Shown: positions 8,681-18,256 of the stretch, one piece after another
Numbering within the stretch: the stretch's first letter is position 1
Layout: each line of letters begins with the position of its first letter
Source of the DNA: Methylocystis parvus OBBP
GTDB taxonomy: Bacteria; Pseudomonadota; Alphaproteobacteria; Rhizobiales; Beijerinckiaceae
Direction of reading: 5' to 3'
DNA: 64,000 nucleotides
Assembly (NCBI RefSeq): GCF_027571405.1
Contig: NZ_CP092968.1
Coordinates: 1,550,001 to 1,614,000, forward strand
Notes under the pieces: generated by a model
Seen by the model: only the letters and a program-made list of their open reading frames with translations
The model's database searches: none
What the model was told of the DNA's origin: nothing
Translations under genes and position numbers: made by a program

Positions 8681-9009
8681 GCGCCGGGCGGGACGCAGGG
8701 CGATCGGGTGAACGCTGGGCGTGAGCCAATACCTCCTTTTTACGGGGAAGGCGGCCCCGCGAATGCGGGGCCGGGTGGAGTTAAACCCCCACCGTATTTA
8801 TTGCGGCGCGAGCCCCACCCGGCTGTCTTCGACCGCCGACCTCCCCGTAAAGGGGAGGTATTGGCGGCTAATGTCCGAGATTGTCGTTCACCCGATTGCC
8901 GTGGCTTTGGCCGGACGGCTTTACGCTCGACGGGGCGCGCCGCAAACGTCACAATATGCGGACATGATTCGTCAAACGTTTTGACGCCCCGACCCGAGCG
9001 CCCGCCTTC
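8681..9009. repeat. Intergenic repeat region with palindromic elements
   Basis: No gene is supported in these 329 bases. The stretch holds GGCCCCGCGAATGCGGGGCC (8752-8771, a perfect hairpin) and, further on, CTCCCCGTAAAGGGGAGG (about 8841-8858) followed by TATTGGCGG. The opening (TGAACGCTGGGCGTGAGC at 8709) recurs almost unchanged at about 21597, where it is also followed by a CTCCCC...GGGGAGG hairpin and ATTGGCG. This is a dispersed intergenic repeat family. Confidence 0.6.
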
Positions 9010-10221
9010 ATGACTGACGAATTGAACGAACCTCTCGGACGCGAGACGCCGAAGCGCGCGACGAGCCAAACGCCCCGCCGACTTGCCGTTCTCGGCGTCG
9101 GGGCGTTCGTCGCGGCGGGGGCGGCCGCGCTTTATCTCGCGCCGCGCGACCCCTTCGGCGGCGAGCCCTACGCCATAGCGAAAATTGAGCCGGCCAAGCC
9201 GCCGGAGGCCGTCCCCCTCCCGCCGCCCCCGCAACAGCAGTCGGTCGCGTCGGCGGACCAGGGGCTCGCCGGCAATGAGATGGGCGTCAGCGAGATCGAG
9301 CAGCTTTCCGGCGTGAAGGTCACGCGCTACGGCGGCGAGGGGTCCTCCGCCCGCATCATCCGCGTCGATCCGCCCTCGGGCGTGAAGCTCGCGCCGGCGC
9401 CCGACCGCCGCGTGGTCGAGAAAGGCCGCTACGGCCTGCTGCCGAGGATCGGCGCCGACGGCGCGCGGCCCATGGACGTTTACGCCCGCCCCTTCGTCAC
9501 CGGCCCGACGATCAAGCCCGGCGCGCCGCGCATCGCGCTCGTCATTGGCGGCCTCGGCCTCAATTCGCAATATTCGCTGGACGCCTTAGATCAGCTTCCC
9601 GAGGGCGTGACGCTCGCCTTCGCGCCTTATGGGACGGATCTCGACCGTCTCGTGGCGCAGGCGCGCGCGCGGGGGCACGAGGCTCTGTTGCAGGCTCCGA
9701 TGGAGCCCTTCGACTATCCGCAGAGCAATCCCGGCCCGCATACGCTCGTCACGGGCGCGCAGGACGGCGGCGTCGACGATCTGCAATGGCTGATGAGCCG
9801 TTTCACGGGTTATGCCGGCGTGATGAATTATCTCGGCGGACGCTTCATGGCGGATGAACAGGCAATGTATGGCGCGCTCGGCGAAATCGCGCAGCGCGGG
9901 CTGTTCTTTCTGGACGACGGCGCCTCGCCGCAATCGCTCGCGGGCAAGCTCGCGCCGAAACTCTCTTTGCCGCACGCCAGGGTCGACGTGATCGTCGACC
10001 AGCGGAATGCGCCCCAGTCGATCGACACAGCCCTGGCGCAGCTCGAGACGCTGGCGCGCGACAAGGGCTCCGCGATCGGCTTCGCCAATGCGACGCCCGC
10101 GACCGTCGCCCGCATTGCGCGCTTCGCCCGCGATCTGGAGCGGCGCGGCGTCGCGCTCGCGCCTGTCTCCTCGACGCTCGCGGCGCGCGGCGCGACGGCG
10201 GATGCGGGTCGCGGCCAATGA
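9010..10221 (+). CDS. Divergent polysaccharide deacetylase (YibQ-like)
   Basis: A 403-residue protein anchored by an N-terminal membrane segment (about residues 25-46, [19 protein letters not shown]), followed by a Pro-rich linker and a C-terminal NodB-like fold of the 'divergent polysaccharide deacetylase' family ([15 protein letters not shown] near residue 178; [12 protein letters not shown] near 230; [10 protein letters not shown] near 277; [11 protein letters not shown] near 304). Family members are periplasmic and often lie between ctpA and rppH; here ctpA is not upstream but rppH follows with an ATGA overlap. The metal-binding His/Asp set is divergent, so catalytic activity is uncertain. 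It may act on envelope glycans. Confidence 0.85.
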   Translation: MTDELNEPLGRETPKRATSQTPRRLAVLGVGAFVAAGAAALYLAPRDPFGGEPYAIAKIEPAKPPEAVPLPPPPQQQSVASADQGLAGNEMGVSEIEQLSGVKVTRYGGEGSSARIIRVDPPSGVKLAPAPDRRVVEKGRYGLLPRIGADGARPMDVYARPFVTGPTIKPGAPRIALVIGGLGLNSQYSLDALDQLPEGVTLAFAPYGTDLDRLVAQARARGHEALLQAPMEPFDYPQSNPGPHTLVTGAQDGGVDDLQWLMSRFTGYAGVMNYLGGRFMADEQAMYGALGEIAQRGLFFLDDGASPQSLAGKLAPKLSLPHARVDVIVDQRNAPQSIDTALAQLETLARDKGSAIGFANATPATVARIARFARDLERRGVALAPVSSTLAARGATADAGRGQ

Positions 10222-10724
10222 CGACGCCCGACAGCCGCTACCGCCCCTGCGTCGGCGTCACGCTCATCAATGCGGAGGGCCTCGTCTTCGTCGGCCGCCG
10301 CAAATCGAAGGGCGATTTCGATCTCGTTTCAGACCCGCATCTGTGGCAGATGCCGCAGGGCGGCATAGACGACGGCGAAACGCCTTTCGAGGCCGCGCTG
10401 CGCGAACTGCACGAAGAGACCAACGTCGAAAGCGTGGAATTCGTCGCCGAGGCGCCCCTCTGGCTTTCCTACGATCTCCCGTCCAACGCCAAGAAGCGCT
10501 GGAGCGGGAAATATATCGGCCAGACCCAACGCTGGTTCGCCTTGCGCTTTCTCGGCCCCGACAGCGAAATCGACATCCATTCGCCCGGCGGCGGCAAACA
10601 CAAGCCGGAATTTGACGACTGGCGCTGGGAGAAGCTGACGAACCTTCCCGATCTGATCGTGCCGTTCAAGCGGCAGGTTTATCTGGATGTGGTGGAGGCG
10701 TTCAAGGATTTTGCGGCGGCGTGA
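10218..10724 (+). CDS. rppH: RNA pyrophosphohydrolase RppH
   Basis: A 168-residue Nudix hydrolase that removes pyrophosphate from the 5' end of mRNAs and so starts RNase E decay. The Nudix box reads [20 protein letters not shown] (residues 47-66), with the catalytic REXXEE glutamates present. [21 protein letters not shown] at the N-terminus and [21 protein letters not shown] near the C-terminus are typical of alphaproteobacterial RppH. The start overlaps the stop of the upstream deacetylase gene (ATGA), so the two are probably translationally coupled. Confidence 0.95.
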   Translation: MTTPDSRYRPCVGVTLINAEGLVFVGRRKSKGDFDLVSDPHLWQMPQGGIDDGETPFEAALRELHEETNVESVEFVAEAPLWLSYDLPSNAKKRWSGKYIGQTQRWFALRFLGPDSEIDIHSPGGGKHKPEFDDWRWEKLTNLPDLIVPFKRQVYLDVVEAFKDFAAA

Positions 10725-11384
10725 CGGCGGGATATGTCTCGCATATAATGGCGTGACGCGTATAACCATTGCGGAGACATGCCGGCGCCGGCCTCGCCAA
10801 GAACGAAGAGTCGCCTTCGACCAACTTATGCAGACTGTCGCGACGGGCGCCATTAAGCGGCATATTTTCAATCGCATTCGATACGGGTCTCTTCCGGGAC
10901 CTGTGGTTTCCGTCAGTCAAATTGCCAGCCTTTTTGCTCACATTTTCCGCCGTCATCGCGAGCGAAGCGAATGAACGTCCTCCAAAAAGCCCGTCAATTC
11001 GAGTGACGCAGGCTGCCAGCTTTCTGAAGACGCCATCCTGCGTACACGCCTGCGACGGCTATTTCTTCCCGCGGATCAATTCGAGGAACGACGCGTCAAC
11101 AGTCTTGCGAACTCGCATGTCCTTCCTCGCCGAGAGGGAAACGGCGCAGCAAGATAAGAGCGGCGCCGTTTCGCGCGGTTCGACTGGAAGAAAGACGCAA
11201 GCCGCGTCGCTCGGCGGCTCTGTCGGGAACGTTTGAGGCGACCCAGGCGCCAAACGCCACGAGAGAGCGCCGGGCTTGCATTGGGATCAACGCCGCATTA
11301 ACGGGGGACCCCGACTGACGATCGATTGGGCTTGCCCGGTGGGCGCTTCCAAGGCTTTCTTTAATCAATTTCCGGAGGCCGATC
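10725..11384. other. Long intergenic stretch, mostly without supported genes
   Basis: Some 660 bases. Just after rppH an interrupted inverted repeat pairs ATGTCTCGCATATAATGG (from about 10735) with CCATTGCGGAGACAT (about 10766-10780). A fragment GTCATCGCGAGCGAAGCG (10953-10970) resembles the arm of the palindromic element at 31699-31782. On the minus strand a 19-codon frame (11059-11118; MRVRKTVDASFLELIRGKK) has GAGGAAGG just before its ATG but no recognisable relative. Larger frames here have poor composition. Confidence 0.4.
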
Positions 11385-11519
11385 TTGCGAGAACATCTTT
11401 TCTACTTCTTGAAGATCGCCGCTCTCATCGCAACGCTCGCCGCCGTCACTTTTGCAGCGCCGCAAGAGCGGATCAGCGAACCGAACACATCCAACGTTCT
11501 TGACCCTGAATTACGATGA
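11385..11519 (+). CDS. Small secreted peptide (hypothetical)
   Basis: A 44-codon gene starting with TTG, preceded by GGAGG at exactly 6 bases. The product begins MREHLFYFLKIAALIATL and continues with AAVTFAAPQER: a charged start, an uninterrupted hydrophobic core of about 17 residues and an Ala-x-Ala-like cleavage site, followed by a short polar tail (ISEPNTSNVLDPELR). This is a Sec signal peptide with a mature part of about 19 residues, or a tiny single-span membrane protein. No family is recognised. The combination of ribosome-binding site and signal peptide is the evidence. Confidence 0.5.
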   Translation: MREHLFYFLKIAALIATLAAVTFAAPQERISEPNTSNVLDPELR

Positions 11520-12132
11520 CATGACGCCAGTTGCTAAAATCTCAGCGCGATTCGCACGGCCGAGGGCTATAAAAGCCGCGCGCCTTATCCCCACCCTCGA
11601 AAACCGCCCCATACTTCCCCTGCTTCGCCATTGAGGGGCGCCGTCAGGGTCGGCGGCGCTGGCGAGGTCGGTTAAGAACCGGGCGTGACCCTCGCCCTGT
11701 TCGGGAGCCCGGCGCCGCCAGCCGGACCTCTCCTTCGTGGGGAGGCTGCGCGGAGCGATCCGCGCAAAGGTTGGGCCTAGTATCCGCCGTCGCAATCGCG
11801 GAGTGCGAGTACCGAAAGGGAAAGCGCTCGCGGCGCGGGGCGGCGCATGGCGAGACCCTTGCGACGCGCTCGAAAGGCCCTCCGGCCTTTGGGGAAAGAA
11901 GCGGTCTCCAACAGGAGGCCGCGCCGGAAAGGCGGAAGTCACGTATGATGGCGGAAGCCCGGACGGAAAGGTGCGCGCGAATGAAGACCGCGCCGGGACG
12001 CTTTCATGCCCCGTAATTAGACTTCACATCGCATCTCGGCCGAACGGGGCCGAGGGCGTCCCGGCTTCCTCTATCTCCCGCGCCGGAAAGCGGCGGCGGG
12101 ACCATCGGCGTTGGCGATCTTGCGATGCGCTT
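11520..12132. other. Intergenic stretch with degenerate repeats
   Basis: About 610 bases without a supported gene. The part 11585-11760 is rich in short inverted GC repeats of the same general type as those at 8681-9009 (for example CTCTCCTTCGTGGGGAGG near 11728 and ACCGGGCGTGACCCTCGCCC near 11678). Long frames on both strands have Arg/Ala/Gly-rich translations typical of non-coding high-GC DNA. Confidence 0.4.
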
Positions 12133-13455
12133 TCACGCCTTTTTCCGCAGCGCCGCCTTCAGGCTGAATCCCCAATCGCAAGCGGCGTCGACGCATTCGA
12201 ACGAAGCCGCGTCGATCATCGCCTCATAGGCGTCGAAAGGAAACATCTGTTCATTGACGCCCATTCGGATGAGCGCCTTTGTCGGTTCGTCATATATGAC
12301 GGCGACCGGTTCGCAGAGAAGGAAGAGAAGGCCGCCGGGCTTCAGGACGCGATGGCATTCGCGCAGGACGCGGATCGGGTCTTCGAAGTGATGCAGGCTG
12401 CGGCTGAACGCCGCCGCGTCGAGCGCGCCGTCGCGCACCGGCATATTGTTCGCGTCGAAGCGGCAATGCGCGGTGACGGGGTCGGCGCCTTTTGCGGAAA
12501 GCAGCGCCGCAACCCGCAACAGGCGAACCGAAACGTCGGAATTGATCACGGTCCCGGATTTTTTCGTCGCCCACATCCATCTGGACAGGGAGGCGATCGA
12601 TCCGCCGCCGATCTCGAGACAGACCGGATCGGCAAGGCGCGAGAGATGACGGTCGAGGAAATTCTGGCTCAGCTCATTGTCGAGATCTTCGCTGAAAGGG
12701 CGGCCGGCGTCGAAGCGCGGCGGCTCCATCGCCGCGCCGGACGTGAATTCGATCTCCAGCGTCTCGCCGTCATCCTCCAGCCAGGAAACATATTCATGGA
12801 CCGGCAGCACCTTGAGGCGCAGATGCGCGACATCCGCCGGCGCATCGACCGCGACATGCGCGGTCACCGCCTGTCCCGGCTTGACGTCGACCGGCAGCGC
12901 CGTGCGCCTGCCGTCGAAAAGGCGGACGGAGCCGTCGTCATTGAGCCAGTGATAAGAGAGCAAGACCGGTTTTGCGCCGCTCGACGAAATGACGAAAGGA
13001 CTGGCGTTTTCGACGCGCACCGCGAGCCAATGCGTCTCGCCGGCCTGCATCTTTCCGCTCGAATAGACTTTCCGAACCGTCAGCCGCGGCGCGACATTGG
13101 CGAATTCGAAGCGGTCGAGAAAAATATTCTCCTCCGCGTCGAAAAAGCCGTTGCCGGTTTTCTCCAGCGGCTCGAAAAGCTCCGCGGCCAGCAAATCATC
13201 GCGAGCAAGAGCGAGCCGGTCGGCGAGCGCGGAAATCACGGCGTCCTGCGCGGCGTCGCGGGGCGCATCGCCCGGAGAGGCGTCGCATCGCGCATAAAGG
13301 TCCAGAACGCCGTGTTTCGGCGGGTAGTCATGACCCGCTTCGCAGATGAGCGATCCGTCGCCCGCGCGACGCAAGGGCGCATGGCACGCGCCGCAACGAA
13401 AAATCTCCTTCTCGATCAATCGATCCACGACCGGCGACGTAACAGTCGGTTCCAA
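12133..13455 (-). CDS. Trm112-like zinc ribbon / class I methyltransferase protein
   Basis: About 440 residues. The N-terminus has a Trm112-type zinc ribbon (CGACHAPLRR ... CEAGHDYP, then GVLDLY). A middle beta-rich region (about 115-245, containing WLAVRVENASPF) could be a carbohydrate-binding or wzt-like domain. The C-terminal part is a class I SAM-dependent methyltransferase of the Methyltransf_11 type: LEIGGGS (motif I), FDANNMPVRDGALDAAAFSRSLHH (motif II region) and VLKPGGLLFLL. The substrate is unknown; a glycan-linked role is possible. The start is set at TTG 13455, preceded by GGAG at 6 bases; a GTG at 13518 is the alternative. Confidence 0.65.
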   Translation of the reverse strand: MEPTVTSPVVDRLIEKEIFRCGACHAPLRRAGDGSLICEAGHDYPPKHGVLDLYARCDASPGDAPRDAAQDAVISALADRLALARDDLLAAELFEPLEKTGNGFFDAEENIFLDRFEFANVAPRLTVRKVYSSGKMQAGETHWLAVRVENASPFVISSSGAKPVLLSYHWLNDDGSVRLFDGRRTALPVDVKPGQAVTAHVAVDAPADVAHLRLKVLPVHEYVSWLEDDGETLEIEFTSGAAMEPPRFDAGRPFSEDLDNELSQNFLDRHLSRLADPVCLEIGGGSIASLSRWMWATKKSGTVINSDVSVRLLRVAALLSAKGADPVTAHCRFDANNMPVRDGALDAAAFSRSLHHFEDPIRVLRECHRVLKPGGLLFLLCEPVAVIYDEPTKALIRMGVNEQMFPFDAYEAMIDAASFECVDAACDWGFSLKAALRKKA

Positions 13456-13548
13456 CGCGCTCTCCAAAGATACGACAATCGAACGCACGGACTGCGAGGG
13501 GCCCGCCCGTCTCTTCACTCAAACCAGCGAAGGAGGATGATCGAGAAC

Positions 13549-14982
13549 CTACGCCCCCCGCACCAGCCGCGCGGCGAAAAACCCGTCAATCCCCGCAAGC
13601 CTTGCGTCCTCGTTCGGCCAATAGCATGGCAGCGTGCGCAAGTCGCCGTCGCGCGTGATGAACTCCGCGGGGACGCCATCCGCCGCCGCCGTCACCGGGG
13701 CGCGGCAGAAATCCGGATTGCGGCGCAGGAAGGCGGCGATCTGCTGCTCGCCCTCTTCCGGCTCCAGCGAGCAGGTGCAGTAAACAATGCGGCCGCCCGC
13801 TTTGGTGAGCAGCGCCGCGCGGGCGAGCATTTTGGCCTGCAGGGCGGCGAGCGCTTCGATGTCGCCGGGCTTTTTAGTCCAGGGCACGTCGGGGTGGCGG
13901 CGCGCGGTGCCCGTCGCCGAGCAGGGCGCGTCGACGAGAATGGCGTCGAAGGGTTGCGCCTGATAGCCGGTCGCGTCGCCGACCGCGACGGCGGCGCGCA
14001 GATCGAGCCGGGAGAGATTGGAGGCGAGAAGCTTCAGGCGCTCGGCGGAGCGGTCCAGCGCCGTCACCTGGGCGCGGGCGAGCGCGAGCTGCGCGGTCTT
14101 GCCGCCCGGCGCGGCGCACATATCAAGCACGCGCTCGTCCGGCTTGGCCGCGAGAAGCCGCGCCGGCAAGGCCGCGGCGGCGTCCTGCACCCACCACTCG
14201 CCGTCGCGATAGCCCGGCAGCTCCGCCACGGCGGTGCGGGATTTCACGCGCACCGACCCCGTCGGCAGGACGACGCCGTCGAGCTTCCCGGCCCAGTCCC
14301 CGGCGTCGCTCTTGACGGAGACGTCGAGCGGCGGCTCCCGCATATACATCGCGACGATGGCGCGCGCCGCCTCCTCGCCATAGGACTTTCGCCAGCGCTG
14401 GGCGAGCCAAGGCGGCGCGTCATATTCACCGCTCGCGGCGACTTCCAGAAACTCGTCGCGCCGGCGCAGGAGATTGCGCAGGACGCCATTGACCATGCCG
14501 GCGTAAGGGCCGGTCTTGGGTTCGAGCTTGGTGGCGCGCACCGCCAGATCGATCGCCGCATGGTCGGCCGCGTCGAGGAACAGCAACTGCCCGGCCGCCG
14601 CGATCAGCGTATATTCGAGCCGGCCCGCCTGGCGCGGAAGCCCCTTTTCGAGAAGTTCGCCAAGCGCATGGCGGATGACGCCGAGCCGGCGCAGCGAGAC
14701 GGTGGCGATCGAGCGCGTCAGCGCCACGTCGCGCGGATCGAGGCCCGACAGCCGATTGGGGACCGCCTGAGGCGAGAAACATTCGTCGAGCCGATGCCCG
14801 CCCTGAACCACGTCCGCGATGATCGCGGCGGCGGCGATGCGCGCCGAAAGGCCCGGCACTTTCGCGGCTTCGGCTTCGCGCGCGGCCTCCGCGGGAACGA
14901 AGCCCTGCCGGGTCGACTGCCGCGCTGGTTTCGACCGCCCGGGGAATGATCTACTATCGCTCAAACAGCCCGTCTCCAACAT
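13549..14982 (-). CDS. rsmB: 16S rRNA m5C methyltransferase RsmB-like (NusB domain + SUN)
   Basis: A 477-residue RsmB/Fmu protein, which methylates C967 of 16S rRNA. An N-terminal NusB-like RNA-binding domain (ARIAAAAIIADVVQGGHRLDE, and LEYTLIAAAGQLLFLDAADHAAID) is followed by the SUN catalytic domain. It has the SAM motif DMCAAPGGKTAQLALA near residue 305, VDAPCSATG with the first conserved Cys, and the catalytic motif IVYCTCSLEPEEGE near residue 413. The start is placed at the ATG at 14982, before SETGCLSDSR-like sequence; other starts upstream add non-homologous residues. It probably forms a unit with the methyltransferase gene just downstream (93 bases). Confidence 0.88.
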   Translation of the reverse strand: MLETGCLSDSRSFPGRSKPARQSTRQGFVPAEAAREAEAAKVPGLSARIAAAAIIADVVQGGHRLDECFSPQAVPNRLSGLDPRDVALTRSIATVSLRRLGVIRHALGELLEKGLPRQAGRLEYTLIAAAGQLLFLDAADHAAIDLAVRATKLEPKTGPYAGMVNGVLRNLLRRRDEFLEVAASGEYDAPPWLAQRWRKSYGEEAARAIVAMYMREPPLDVSVKSDAGDWAGKLDGVVLPTGSVRVKSRTAVAELPGYRDGEWWVQDAAAALPARLLAAKPDERVLDMCAAPGGKTAQLALARAQVTALDRSAERLKLLASNLSRLDLRAAVAVGDATGYQAQPFDAILVDAPCSATGTARRHPDVPWTKKPGDIEALAALQAKMLARAALLTKAGGRIVYCTCSLEPEEGEQQIAAFLRRNPDFCRAPVTAAADGVPAEFITRDGDLRTLPCYWPNEDARLAGIDGFFAARLVRGA

Positions 14983-15046
14983 CCCCGCATGACACGAATC
15001 ATAGCACAAGGGGGCGCGCGGCGGCGAGAAAGCTAAAGGAACGGCC

Positions 15047-15265
15047 ATGTCCGAGGCGACGCGAGAAGTGGACGAAGCCAAGCCTGCTGAAACAAAGAGC
15101 AATTTATCGCCGGCGGCGCAGCGCGCCCTTGCCGAGGCCGAGGCGCGCCGAAAGGCTGCCGCCGGGCAGGCGCAGGCGCAGCCGCAGGAGCTTGGCGGAC
15201 GCGGCGGGCTCGATCCCGCACGCTTCGGCGACTGGGAAGTGAAAGGCCTCGCGAGCGACTTCTAG
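15047..15265 (+). CDS. DUF1674 protein (SdhAF4-like succinate dehydrogenase assembly factor)
   Basis: A 72-residue protein whose C-terminal motif ELGGRGGLDPARFGDWEVKG ends in ASDF, the signature of DUF1674. The mitochondrial relative Sdh8/SDHAF4 helps assemble flavinated SdhA; the bacterial role is inferred from this. The N-terminal half is a charged Ala/Glu-rich helix (LSPAAQRALAEAEARRKAA). It sits divergent from rsmB and its stop codon overlaps that of the convergent dienelactone hydrolase gene by 3-4 bases. Confidence 0.88.
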   Translation: MSEATREVDEAKPAETKSNLSPAAQRALAEAEARRKAAAGQAQAQPQELGGRGGLDPARFGDWEVKGLASDF

Positions 15266-16056
15266 CCGACGCCCTGCGCCCGCAGAAAGGCGACCATCCG
15301 GCCCCATGCGTCATGGGCGTCCCTCTCGCGATAGCTCGGCCGGTAATCGGCGAAGAATCCGTGCGGCGCCTGATCGTAAAGGATGATGTCGGCGGGCGCG
15401 CCGGCCTCGGCGAGCTTGTCCTTCATCGTAAGGATGAGATCGTAAGGGATGCTCGGATCGTCGCCCCCGTAAAGGCCGAGCGTCTGAACCTTGATCTCGC
15501 TTGCGACGTCGATCGGCCAGCGCGGCTGTTCTTTCGTGCGCGCCCCGTCGAGACGGCCATACCAGGGGATGCAGGCGGCGAGGCGCGGATTATGCGCGGC
15601 ATAGAGCCAGGCGATGCGTCCGCCCCAGCAGAAACCTGTGATCGCGGCATGGTCGACGTCGCCTCCCTTGCCCTCGACAAAGGCCAGGGCCTCGTCGAAA
15701 ACGCCCATCGTCTCGACGTCCGGAACCTTCGCCACGATGGCGCGGATCGCGTCGATGTCCGGCGCCGTCATCGGATCGCCATAGCGCGCAAGATAATCCG
15801 GCGCGATGACGAAGAGCCCGAGCTTGGCGAGGCGGCGCGCGACGTCGCGAATATGTTCGTGCAGGCCGAAGATTTCCTCGGCCAGTAGAACGACGGGTAG
15901 ATTCCGGCCATGCTCGGGTCTGGCGTAATAAGCGGGAGCGCCGCCGGGCAGCGTGGCGAACCCCGTTTCGAGCCCTTCCGCGTCGGTGCGGATCACATGG
16001 ATCGAAACCGCGCCCGCCGCCGCGGCGAAGCCTTTGTCAGTCGATTCCTGCGTCAT
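15262..16056 (-). CDS. Dienelactone hydrolase family protein
   Basis: A 264-residue alpha/beta hydrolase of the dienelactone hydrolase family. The nucleophile is the Cys in GFCWGG (near residue 144); the acid is probably the Asp in YGGDDPSIPYD (near 196); the base is the His in APHGFFADYRPSYRE (near 226). PVVLLAEEIFGLHEHIRDVARRL near residue 55 is typical. Start 16056 is supported by GGGAG and GGCGGAA upstream. Family members hydrolyse dienelactones or other esters; no aromatic degradation genes are nearby, so the substrate is unknown. Divergent from kup. Confidence 0.85.
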   Translation of the reverse strand: MTQESTDKGFAAAAGAVSIHVIRTDAEGLETGFATLPGGAPAYYARPEHGRNLPVVLLAEEIFGLHEHIRDVARRLAKLGLFVIAPDYLARYGDPMTAPDIDAIRAIVAKVPDVETMGVFDEALAFVEGKGGDVDHAAITGFCWGGRIAWLYAAHNPRLAACIPWYGRLDGARTKEQPRWPIDVASEIKVQTLGLYGGDDPSIPYDLILTMKDKLAEAGAPADIILYDQAPHGFFADYRPSYRERDAHDAWGRMVAFLRAQGVG

Positions 16057-16312
16057 TTCCGCCCGCTCCCGCGACTCGTCTCGCGACAGGTTGCGCGCCC
16101 GTGCGCGAGACCGCAAGCGTCCCCGGCGGCTTTCGCGCTGCAAAACTTGGCCTTCTCATCGGCGGCAAAAGAGCGTATATCGCGGCGCCATTCGCGGGAG
16201 GGCGACCTTTCGCTCGAGAGAGGGGCGAGTTCGTGTTTGCCCGAGAGGTCGTGGTCGAGCCGCTCCCCGCGCGCCAGCGTGCGCCGCGTTTTCTTTTCCA
16301 AAGGAATACTTG

Positions 16313-18256
16313 ATGACGCAGCAACCGGGCGCTGAGCCGCAGACGGCCGCGCCGGCGCACGACCATGGCGCCGAGCAGCATGGTCACGGCCACGAGCAGG
16401 GCAAAGGGGGCCTCGCCGCGCTCGTCGTCGGCTGCATCGGCGTCGTTTACGGCGACATCGGCACGAGCCCGCTTTACGCCCTGCGCGAGTCCCTCGCCCA
16501 TCAGGTTCAGGCCGACCAACTGACCTCGGAAGGGGTCATCGGTTCGATCTCGCTCCTGATTTTCGCCCTGATCTTCACGGTCACGATCAAGTACATCTTT
16601 TTCGTGATGCGCGCCGACAATCGCGGCGAAGGCGGCATTCTCTCGCTGATGGCGCTCGCTCAGTCGGCGCTTGGGCGGCAAACGAAGATCGCTTTCATGC
16701 TCGGCGTCGGCGGCGCGGCGCTTTTCGCCGGCGAGGCGATGATCACGCCCGCCATTTCCGTGCTGTCGGCGATTGAAGGTCTGGAGCTCGTCACGCATCG
16801 CTTCAGCGAATTCGTGATGCCGATCACGATCTTCATTCTCGTGACGCTGTTCTGGGTGCAAAGCAACGGCACGGCGCGGGTCGCGGCGCTTTTCGGCCCG
16901 ATCATGATCGTCTTCTTTCTCACGATCGGCGTCCTCGGCGCCTCGCATATCGCCGATGCGCCGGAAGTTCTCGCCGCCTTCGATCCGCGCCACGGCGTTA
17001 TTTTCCTTCTCACCCATGGCTGGCTCGGCTTTACCGTGCTCGGCTCCGTGTTTCTCGCCGTGACCGGCGTCGAAGCGCTCTACGCCGATATGGGCCATTT
17101 CGGCCGCTTTCCGATCCAGCTCGCCTGGCTCGGCTTCGTGTTGCCGGCTTTGCTGCTCAACTATCTCGGTCAGGGCGCGCTCGTCCTGTCGCGGCCGGAA
17201 GCGGTCGGCAATCCCTTTTTCCTCATGGCGCCCGATTGGGCGCTGCTCCCGCTCGTCATCCTTTCGACCCTTGCGACGACCATCGCCGCGCAGGCCGTCA
17301 TCACGGGCGCGTTCTCGCTCGTGCGGCAGGCGATCCAGCTCGGCCTGCTGCCGCGCCTGGAGATCACCCATACCTCGGCCATGCTCGAAGGGCAGATTTA
17401 CATCGGCCGCATCAACCGGCTGCTGCTTCTTGGCGTTCTGTTGCTCGTCATCGCCTTCAAGAGCTCTTCCGCCCTCGCTTCCGCCTATGGCATCGCCGTC
17501 ACCGGCACGATGGTGCTGTCGACCTCCCTGCTCTTCATCGTCGCCTGGCGGAAGTGGGGCTGGCCGCTCTGGCTCGCCATCGTTTTCGCCGCTTCGTTTC
17601 TCGTGGTCGAATTCATGTTCCTCGCCGCCAATCTCATGAAGGTGAAGGATGGCGGCTGGGTGCCGCTGGTGCTCGGAAGCTGCGTCATGATCGTGATGTG
17701 GACATGGGTGCGCGGCACGCGGCTTCTCGCGGAAAAAACGCATCGCGACTCGATCCCCGTCATGGATCTCATCGCCATGATGCAGAAATCGAAACCGACG
17801 AGGGTCCATGGGACGGCGGTGTTTCTGACGAGCGATCCAAATGTCGCGCCTACTGCGTTGATGCACAATCTGAAGCACAACAAGGTGCTGCATGAGCGCG
17901 TGCTGATCATCTGCGTTCGCACGGAAAACCGCCCGCGCGTCGCTCCGGACCACCGGTTCGAGTTGATCAAGCTCTCTGATGACTTCTCCAGCGCCGTGCT
18001 GCATTTCGGCTTCATGGAAAGCCCGCGCGTGCCGGCCGCCCTCGCGCTGATGCGCAAGGCGGGATTCAAATACGACATCATGACCACGAGCTTCTTTCTC
18101 GGCCGCCGCACCATTAAGGAAAGTCCCGCGTCAGAGATGCCGGTCTGGCAGGACAAGCTCTATGTCGCGCTCACAAAACAGGCGGCGAACGCGACCGACT
18201 TCTTCTCCATCCCTTCGGACCGCGTCGTCGAGCTCGGCGCGCAGGTGACGATCTGA
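16313..18256 (+). CDS. kup: Kup-type low-affinity potassium transporter
   Basis: A 647-residue HAK/KUP/KT transporter importing K+ with H+. A His-rich cytoplasmic N-terminus (HDHGAEQHGHGHEQGKGG) precedes the canonical GCIGVVYGDIGTSPLYALRE motif of TM1. About 12 membrane helices follow, with ADNRGEGGILSLMALAQS and TGVEALYADMGHFG as further signatures. A cytoplasmic C-terminal domain starts near residue 450. AAAGGA stands 8 bases before the ATG, which decides the start over longer frames. It is followed by 241 bases with no feature before trpA. Confidence 0.95.
   Translation: MTQQPGAEPQTAAPAHDHGAEQHGHGHEQGKGGLAALVVGCIGVVYGDIGTSPLYALRESLAHQVQADQLTSEGVIGSISLLIFALIFTVTIKYIFFVMRADNRGEGGILSLMALAQSALGRQTKIAFMLGVGGAALFAGEAMITPAISVLSAIEGLELVTHRFSEFVMPITIFILVTLFWVQSNGTARVAALFGPIMIVFFLTIGVLGASHIADAPEVLAAFDPRHGVIFLLTHGWLGFTVLGSVFLAVTGVEALYADMGHFGRFPIQLAWLGFVLPALLLNYLGQGALVLSRPEAVGNPFFLMAPDWALLPLVILSTLATTIAAQAVITGAFSLVRQAIQLGLLPRLEITHTSAMLEGQIYIGRINRLLLLGVLLLVIAFKSSSALASAYGIAVTGTMVLSTSLLFIVAWRKWGWPLWLAIVFAASFLVVEFMFLAANLMKVKDGGWVPLVLGSCVMIVMWTWVRGTRLLAEKTHRDSIPVMDLIAMMQKSKPTRVHGTAVFLTSDPNVAPTALMHNLKHNKVLHERVLIICVRTENRPRVAPDHRFELIKLSDDFSSAVLHFGFMESPRVPAALALMRKAGFKYDIMTTSFFLGRRTIKESPASEMPVWQDKLYVALTKQAANATDFFSIPSDRVVELGAQVTI

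Noticed and set aside
11737..14949. A 1070-codon plus-strand open frame
   Set aside because: It is the antisense shadow of rsmB and the methyltransferase gene, whose minus-strand products have clear motifs; the plus-strand translation is Arg/Ala/Gly-rich with no domain.
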